Below, in pieces: positions 59,473-64,000 of a stretch of 64,000 bases of DNA. The stretch lies in the NCBI RefSeq assembly GCF_029892605.1, contig NZ_JARXWF010000013.1, forward strand, positions 1 through 64,000, written 5' to 3'. Every line of letters starts with the position of its first letter. The stretch's first letter is position 1. Source of the DNA: Parabacteroides sp. PM6-13. GTDB taxonomy: Bacteria; Bacteroidota; Bacteroidia; Bacteroidales; Tannerellaceae. A program made the translations under genes and the position numbers. The notes beneath the pieces are model-generated. The model saw only the letters and a list, made by a program, of their open reading frames with translations, searched no databases and was not told the DNA's origin.

Positions 59473-60489
59473 TCATAACAGAGACTGCTGAAATGCATTT
59501 TGAAGTTGCTTCATCGCTTCAATTATTTGATCGAAAGACGGAACAACATCATCGTAAATCATGTTTTCGACCATTGATTCGTAATCTTTCCGCCATTCAC
59601 TTCTAACTTTCTCGGGAGGCAATAGACAAATGCGACTACGCACATCCCAGCTATAATCCACATCGCGCACGGGGGTGAATATTTCACGATGATGACGGAT
59701 TGCTTCCCAGAGGTTGTCATTAGAAATCGCTTTGTCGACGATGCCTATTTCAATCATTTTGTAGAGATCATAAAGATGGCGTGATTTGCGATTGGCATTT
59801 TGACATCCGTCTGTCGAAAATAATTCATGTAAAAGAAATGCTTTTTCGAGAAATGTCTTTTCTGCTACAGCTACAACAACATGAGTCCCCAAATTACGTG
59901 ACGTGAGGTGTGGAAACATTTCAGTTACAAAAGATTCAACTTTCGCGATGGCTGTTGGCTCAAATAATGAACGAGCCCCCACTTCCAGCAGTACCTCATC
60001 GCGAAGATAGACGTTATGTTCTATTGGAAAAACGGACTGATAGAAGACATGAATTTGTCGAGGTTCCGGATACATAGCATCGCCTTCCCCATCCGGATCA
60101 GGAATAACTGTAAAAAACTCACTTAGTCCAACTTTTTCAATAGCAAATATCAAATCTTGCACAAGGGTATCTCTTACAAATAACGAAGATTCTTTGCGGA
60201 GTTTTTTTAGTTGTTTTTTCGTCACATCCCCCTCTATACCAAACAAGCTACGGTCAACGACAATATCAATATCTTCCGAGAAACGTTTGATCACATTCCA
60301 TACCTTGCTTAGTGATGTTCCACCTTTGAACACTATCTTATCCGCATAAGGCAACAAAGAAAGAATATTCAAAATTTCCGTCACCCAAAAATCCTTTTCA
60401 ACTGCTCGCACCGGAAGGTGTTTTCGCACAGCTGTCTGCTCAAAAATTGACCTGCGCTGGGCGACGGCAAGTGTTAGGAATTTATTCAT
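59473..60489 (-). CDS. AbiEii-type nucleotidyltransferase toxin
   Basis: A 338-residue toxin of the type IV AbiE abortive-infection family. The nucleotidyltransferase core is FKGGTSLSKVWNVIKRFSEDIDIVV, with GGTSL at 56-60 and the metal-binding Asp73 and Asp75. AbiEii proteins stop growth reversibly by transferring nucleotides to RNA targets. It overlaps the antitoxin gene by 8 bp. Length and motifs appear intact. Confidence 0.9.
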   Translation of the reverse strand: MNKFLTLAVAQRRSIFEQTAVRKHLPVRAVEKDFWVTEILNILSLLPYADKIVFKGGTSLSKVWNVIKRFSEDIDIVVDRSLFGIEGDVTKKQLKKLRKESSLFVRDTLVQDLIFAIEKVGLSEFFTVIPDPDGEGDAMYPEPRQIHVFYQSVFPIEHNVYLRDEVLLEVGARSLFEPTAIAKVESFVTEMFPHLTSRNLGTHVVVAVAEKTFLEKAFLLHELFSTDGCQNANRKSRHLYDLYKMIEIGIVDKAISNDNLWEAIRHHREIFTPVRDVDYSWDVRSRICLLPPEKVRSEWRKDYESMVENMIYDDVVPSFDQIIEAMKQLQNAFQQSLL

Positions 60490-61087
60490 AAGCGGAAAGT
60501 ATTATTTTACGAATCCATGCAGGGATAAGTTTAAAGTCGTTTTTAATACTTTCAAATGGGTATTGACTGACAAGGGCTTTGACATGCGTCAGCTGTTCAT
60601 CGGTAATATTACCTTCGCCAAGCTCACGTAAAGCAAATGTAAGCAGCATGGTGAAATCATTTTGAAACGCCATATTTTTTTTTGCTGTATGTTTGAACTC
60701 TATGCCCCTCTCCTCTTGCAACTTGATTTTACGAGGAGATCCGTCAGTGAAATACACCACATTCATAGGGAACTGCGTAGACAGTCCGAGTTTATTCAAT
60801 GCATGAACTCCGGTAGGAACAATCTTTGCCTTGTCGCGTTTTGCAATGGCAATTGCAATTTCCTCAAACGTAGGATAAAGAATGCCAAGTCCCAACTTCT
60901 TATCAATCTTTGGGTAACAGTAAATTCCACGAGCTACTCGGATTATTTTTTTATCTGCTGTTAATCGTTCGAAGGCTTTTTGAACAGCTTTCGGTTCCCC
61001 ATAACCAGCAAAATCCAAAGGAAAAACAACAGAACCTCTTCCGCATTTTGATATGCTGGCAATAATCTTTGATTCAATCGATTGCAT
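60482..61087 (-). CDS. AbiEi-type antitoxin
   Basis: A 201-residue antitoxin of the DUF6088/AbiEi group. The N-terminal winged-helix (IIASISKCGRGSVVFPLDFAGYGEPKAVQKAFERLTADKKIIRVARGIYCYPK) is typical, and the C-terminal part is the antitoxin domain. AbiEi antitoxins do not bind the toxin but bind inverted repeats in their own promoter. One such repeat is present just upstream. Confidence 0.88.
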   Translation of the reverse strand: MQSIESKIIASISKCGRGSVVFPLDFAGYGEPKAVQKAFERLTADKKIIRVARGIYCYPKIDKKLGLGILYPTFEEIAIAIAKRDKAKIVPTGVHALNKLGLSTQFPMNVVYFTDGSPRKIKLQEERGIEFKHTAKKNMAFQNDFTMLLTFALRELGEGNITDEQLTHVKALVSQYPFESIKNDFKLIPAWIRKIILSAYE

Positions 61088-61106
61088 TTGGTTTTTCGTT
61101 TATTTA

Positions 61107-61142
61107 TGTCGCTAAAATACGATATATTAGCGACAAAACAAA
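61107..61142 (-). promoter_or_regulatory. AbiE promoter with 9-bp operator palindrome
   Basis: TGTCGCTAA (61107-61115) and TTAGCGACA (61127-61135) form a perfect 9-bp inverted repeat. It lies inside a minus-strand promoter, TTTG (61139-61142), 19 bases, TATTTTAG (61112-61119). This arrangement fits negative autoregulation by the AbiEi antitoxin. Confidence 0.75.
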
Positions 61143-61223
61143 CTGATTGAATACATATTTTTTGAAACAATAAAGCGGTAGACATTACATCAGTCGCTCT
61201 TTGAATGGAAAAGTGCAAGTATT

Positions 61224-62513
61224 TTACTGTTTTGTCATAATAGAAAGAACTAATTTATCGGTTTCTTCCATGCCTTTGGAGCCGATCTGTGTCAGGTTGG
61301 CGATGCTTTGATCCACATCTTCATTTATAATCCCTTCCACGCATGTGACCACCTTATTTTCCATCGCCATAAGCGCGGAAAGCATCGCAGTGGAAACACC
61401 GCTCGACACCTTCATGGCACAACTGGGCTTGGCACCGTCGCAGATCATGCCGGTCAGGTTGCCAATCATATTTTTGATCGCGTAAATCACCTGCTCCCGG
61501 TTTCCGCCCATCAACTGGGTAATGGCACAACTGGCGCCGGTCGCCGCTACGACACATCCGCAAAGGGCGGAAAGCCTGCCCAGGCTCTGTTTGACATAGA
61601 TAACCATCAAATGGCTCAGCATAAGGGCACGAATCAATTCTTCTTCCGAGCAATGTATATCCTCTGCAAACGAAACGACAGGCAGGGTGGCTGCCAATCC
61701 TTGGTTTCCACTGCCCGAATTGCTCATCACCGGAATCATCGCCCCATCCATACGAGCGTCGCAAGCGGCGGCTGTCATCGCAAGCATATGGGTGAATGGT
61801 GATTCGCCCAGCCATTTTTTACCCGTTTCGCCCGATACAATGCGTCCCACCGTATGTCCGAAGTGATTATGCATCGATTCTTCTGCGGCTTTCTTGTTCA
61901 CCTCCGCCGTTTTCAGTATAAAACGAATATCCTCCAACGGCATGGTATTGGCAAATTCATACACCAGGGCAAACGTAAGCGGAATATCTTCTTCCCGCTC
62001 CTCCTCTTGATTGTCAGAAACCAAACCGCGTTTGTCAGACAACACCGCCCCGTCTTTTTCTTCATAGACAATCGTGGTATGCCCGCCGGAGATAATCACC
62101 CGCGCCTGGTTTTTACCAGAGAAACAGCCTACCTCTATATAGAGCTTATCGACATCCGCTTCTTTGAGGCTGATGGATATCCTTTTCTCCTCTATAAAGA
62201 GTTTCCCTTTTTCTAAGGCTTCGGGAGTGATATCGCGCAACACTTCCAGCCCATAAGCCGATTTGCCGACAAGCGCACCCAAAGCAATCGCGATAGGCAA
62301 TCCGACCATCCCGGTTCCGGGAATACCCACGCCCATCGCGTTTTTCAATACATTTCCGCTTAATTGCACCTCTATTTTTTCCGGCGTTTGAGCCAACACC
62401 TCCGAAGCGCGTGCCGTTGCCAAAGCAACCGCCACCGGTTCCGTACATCCAATCGCAGGAATCACCTCCCGATTTATAAGATCAATAATCTGTTGTTTAG
62501 TTTTTGCGTTCAT
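61224..62513 (-). CDS. L-cysteine desulfidase family protein (UPF0597, CyuA-like)
   Basis: A 429-residue protein of the UPF0597 group, related to the alpha chain of iron-sulfur L-serine dehydratases. Cluster cysteines are in IGCTEPVA (Cys23), ALCGCVVAATGASCAIT and MICDGAKPSCAMK. Homologues such as E. coli CyuA (YhaM) degrade cysteine to pyruvate, sulfide and ammonia. The length is normal. It stands alone. Confidence 0.88.
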   Translation of the reverse strand: MNAKTKQQIIDLINREVIPAIGCTEPVAVALATARASEVLAQTPEKIEVQLSGNVLKNAMGVGIPGTGMVGLPIAIALGALVGKSAYGLEVLRDITPEALEKGKLFIEEKRISISLKEADVDKLYIEVGCFSGKNQARVIISGGHTTIVYEEKDGAVLSDKRGLVSDNQEEEREEDIPLTFALVYEFANTMPLEDIRFILKTAEVNKKAAEESMHNHFGHTVGRIVSGETGKKWLGESPFTHMLAMTAAACDARMDGAMIPVMSNSGSGNQGLAATLPVVSFAEDIHCSEEELIRALMLSHLMVIYVKQSLGRLSALCGCVVAATGASCAITQLMGGNREQVIYAIKNMIGNLTGMICDGAKPSCAMKVSSGVSTAMLSALMAMENKVVTCVEGIINEDVDQSIANLTQIGSKGMEETDKLVLSIMTKQ

Positions 62514-62535
62514 TCTTACTATGGTTTAATCACAG

Positions 62536-62543
62536 CAAAGATA
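62536..62543 (-). promoter_or_regulatory. -7 element of the cysteine desulfidase gene
   Basis: TATCTTTG on the minus strand matches TAnnTTTG, 22 bp before the ATG. No clear -33 element. Confidence 0.5.
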
Positions 62544-62638
62544 ATGACTTTTCCATATTTTTCTTTTGCGAATGAGGGAAAGTTACTTCATTTGATTGTG
62601 TGTGAATATATGTCAACTTACACCTTTTCTTAAAAAAT

Positions 62639-62770
62639 CCGATTTGTCATTTTGTCAAAAATGCGGGAGTATTTTTCCGAAAACGTAGGGGTATTTAAAA
62701 TTAGTCGGGCGGGTAACACTTTTTAACGTATCGGATTGCTGCGAAAAGGGGCGTTTTGCTGACAATATGA
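62639..62770 (-). repeat. Dispersed MITE-like element, copy C
   Basis: A 132-bp copy in the orientation of copy B. Its left end, CCGATTTGTCATTTTG, is identical to the left end of copy A; the right end is more diverged. The 20-bp core and the ACGTAGGGGTATTTAAAAT block are intact. It sits between divergent genes, 31 bp before the -33 box of the M16 gene. Confidence 0.85.
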
Positions 62771-62800
62771 ATTTTAACATTTGACGAAAAAGTAGATGGT

Positions 62801-62833
62801 TTTGTATCTTCCGCCTTTAAATTGTTACATTTG
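62801..62833 (+). promoter_or_regulatory. Promoter of the M16 protease gene
   Basis: TTTG (62801-62804), 21 bases and TACATTTG (62826-62833) match the consensus. The ATG follows 28 bp later. Confidence 0.8.
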
Positions 62834-62861
62834 CATCATAAATAGTTATTAATTCAAAAGT

Positions 62862-64000
62862 ATGAAAAGTAAATTAATGTTGTTATTTGTCTTTTTTGCC
62901 AGTATTCTGACGGCAAATGGACAATCGGAGAAAATCAAGTTCGTGGAATACGATCTGCCGAACGGATTGCATGTTATTCTTCATCAGGATGACCGTACGC
63001 CCAATGTGATGGTATCGCTGATGTATCATGTAGGCGCCAAAAATGAAGACCCCTCTCGTACAGGATTTGCCCATTTCTTTGAGCATCTGATGTTTGAAGG
63101 ATCTGAAAATATTGACCGGGGTGAGTATTTCAAACTGGTACAGGCTGCGGGAGGTTCCTTGAATGCCAACACTTCACAAGACAGAACGTTCTATTTCGAG
63201 ACCATGCCGTCTAACCAATTGGAATTGGCGTTGTGGATGGAGTCGGAACGTATGCTTCATGCGAAAATAGATGAGATCGGTGTGGAAACACAAAAAGGCG
63301 TGGTAATCGAAGAGCGCAAGCAGTCTTACGACAACCAGCCGTATGGTACTTTCATCGAAGAATTGGGCAAAAGAGCCTTTACCAAGCATCCCTACCAATG
63401 GCAAACGATCGGTGATCCGGAGCATATCCGCGCGGCTACGTTCGATGATATCAAGAATTTCTACGACACCTATTATGTGCCTAACAACTGTGTATTGGTG
63501 ATTGCCGGTGATTACGACGAAAAGCAGACACGTGAATGGATCGATACATACTTCGGAAGCATACCCAAAGGAACACTTCCTATGCACCGTCCGAATGTCG
63601 TAGAGCCTCAACAGACAGAAGAGATCCGCGACATCGTATATGATAACATCCAGCTTCCGGCGATATTCATGGCTTACCATGTGCCGGCTATGGGAACAAA
63701 AGACTATTTCGCGATGGATATCCTGACCCGTATCCTCTACGGAGGTGCTTCTTCCCGTTTCAAAACGAACCTGGACGATAAAGGGATGACCATTCAAACG
63801 TTGGCGATGGCGATGGGTAGCGAAGATCCCGGATTGCTCTATGTCCTGGCTATTCCGAATATGGGTAAGTCGCTCGACGAGGTAGAGGCTATTCTGACAG
63901 CTGAAATAGAAAAGATGTCGAAAGAATTGGTGTCGGAAGAGGAGTTCCAGAAGGTGCTGGCAGCGAAAGAGTTTTCGGTAGCTGCTAATTTGCAATCCCT
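62862..64000 (+). CDS. M16-family (pitrilysin-like) zinc protease, partial
   Basis: The frame starts at the ATG at 62862 and is still open at the right edge, giving about 379 residues. A signal peptide (MKSKLMLLFVFFASILTANG) is followed by the M16 N-terminal domain (VEYDLPNGLHVILHQDDRTP). The inverted zinc site HFFEH lies at residues 71-75, with the downstream glutamate in GVVIEERKQ, and the second domain begins near FYDTYYVPNNCVLVIAGD. It is an exported peptidase of the processing-peptidase type; whether a second half follows lies beyond the window. Confidence 0.92.
   Translation, partial: MKSKLMLLFVFFASILTANGQSEKIKFVEYDLPNGLHVILHQDDRTPNVMVSLMYHVGAKNEDPSRTGFAHFFEHLMFEGSENIDRGEYFKLVQAAGGSLNANTSQDRTFYFETMPSNQLELALWMESERMLHAKIDEIGVETQKGVVIEERKQSYDNQPYGTFIEELGKRAFTKHPYQWQTIGDPEHIRAATFDDIKNFYDTYYVPNNCVLVIAGDYDEKQTREWIDTYFGSIPKGTLPMHRPNVVEPQQTEEIRDIVYDNIQLPAIFMAYHVPAMGTKDYFAMDILTRILYGGASSRFKTNLDDKGMTIQTLAMAMGSEDPGLLYVLAIPNMGKSLDEVEAILTAEIEKMSKELVSEEEFQKVLAAKEFSVAANLQS

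Overview
The window looks like a chromosomal segment of a member of the order Bacteroidales, most likely Parabacteroides or a close relative. The evidence is the complete Bat (Bacteroides aerotolerance) operon, a Bacteroidetes-type Na+-translocating NQR operon, a type IX secretion plug protein, GLUG lipoproteins, a BlaI/M56 pair, and many start-proximal promoters with the Bacteroidetes form TTTG-N19-21-TAnnTTTG. Most coding regions look like ordinary core genome. The accessory-looking parts are 1-185, 19.2-25.4 kb, 51.5-59.4 kb and 59.5-61.1 kb. No rRNA, tRNA or CRISPR array was recognised.

Layout. 1-5.2 kb: an Rhs protein tail, nspC (polyamine synthesis), ftsY-rimO, and two overlapping HU-family genes, the second an HU domain joined to a membrane segment and a LysM-like domain. 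5.4-14.5 kb: the bat locus (MoxR ATPase, DUF58, a BatD-like protein, BatA-E) followed by a PAP2 phosphatase. 14.6-18.5 kb: a small DNA-binding protein, a DUF2007-Usp-Usp protein, the queuosine precursor transporter, a HAD hydrolase and ribosomal protein L19. 18.7-25.4 kb: a redoxin lipoprotein and two large exported beta-helix proteins. 25.4-30.7 kb: pyrK-pyrD, an XRE regulator with a 786-bp motif-rich upstream region, amn-holA and an orphan HsdR-N protein. 30.8-37.1 kb: a small membrane protein and nqrABCDEF. 37.2-41.0 kb: T9SS plug protein, DMT transporter and dnaB. 41.4-43.5 kb: BlaI and M56-TonB-TonB. 43.6-51.5 kb: a UvrD helicase, an electron-bifurcating-type [FeFe] hydrogenase whose HydA carries a fused NuoE-like domain, and serine acetyltransferase. 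51.5-59.4 kb: a phospho-signalling island. 59.5-64 kb: an AbiE toxin-antitoxin pair, an L-cysteine desulfidase homologue and the start of an M16 protease.

The best candidate for an undescribed system is the minus-strand island at 51526-59409. It encodes a stand-alone LytTR DNA-binding protein, two FHA/zinc-ribbon proteins, a 79-residue protein with 25 acidic and no basic residues, a PP2C phosphatase, a membrane Ser/Thr kinase with a WG-like C-terminus, a probable outer-membrane barrel and a kelch-like lipoprotein. The kinase, one FHA protein and the acidic protein share a D-x-T-aliphatic-aliphatic motif that could be a common phosphosite. This would link envelope sensing to kinase/phosphatase/FHA signalling and transcription.

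A second noteworthy item is a dispersed intergenic element of about 130-140 bp with terminal inverted repeats. It has three full copies (16.4, 41.2 and 62.7 kb) and one fragment (50.6 kb). Each full copy lies shortly upstream of a gene promoter. It resembles a MITE, but I could not match it to a known family without a search.
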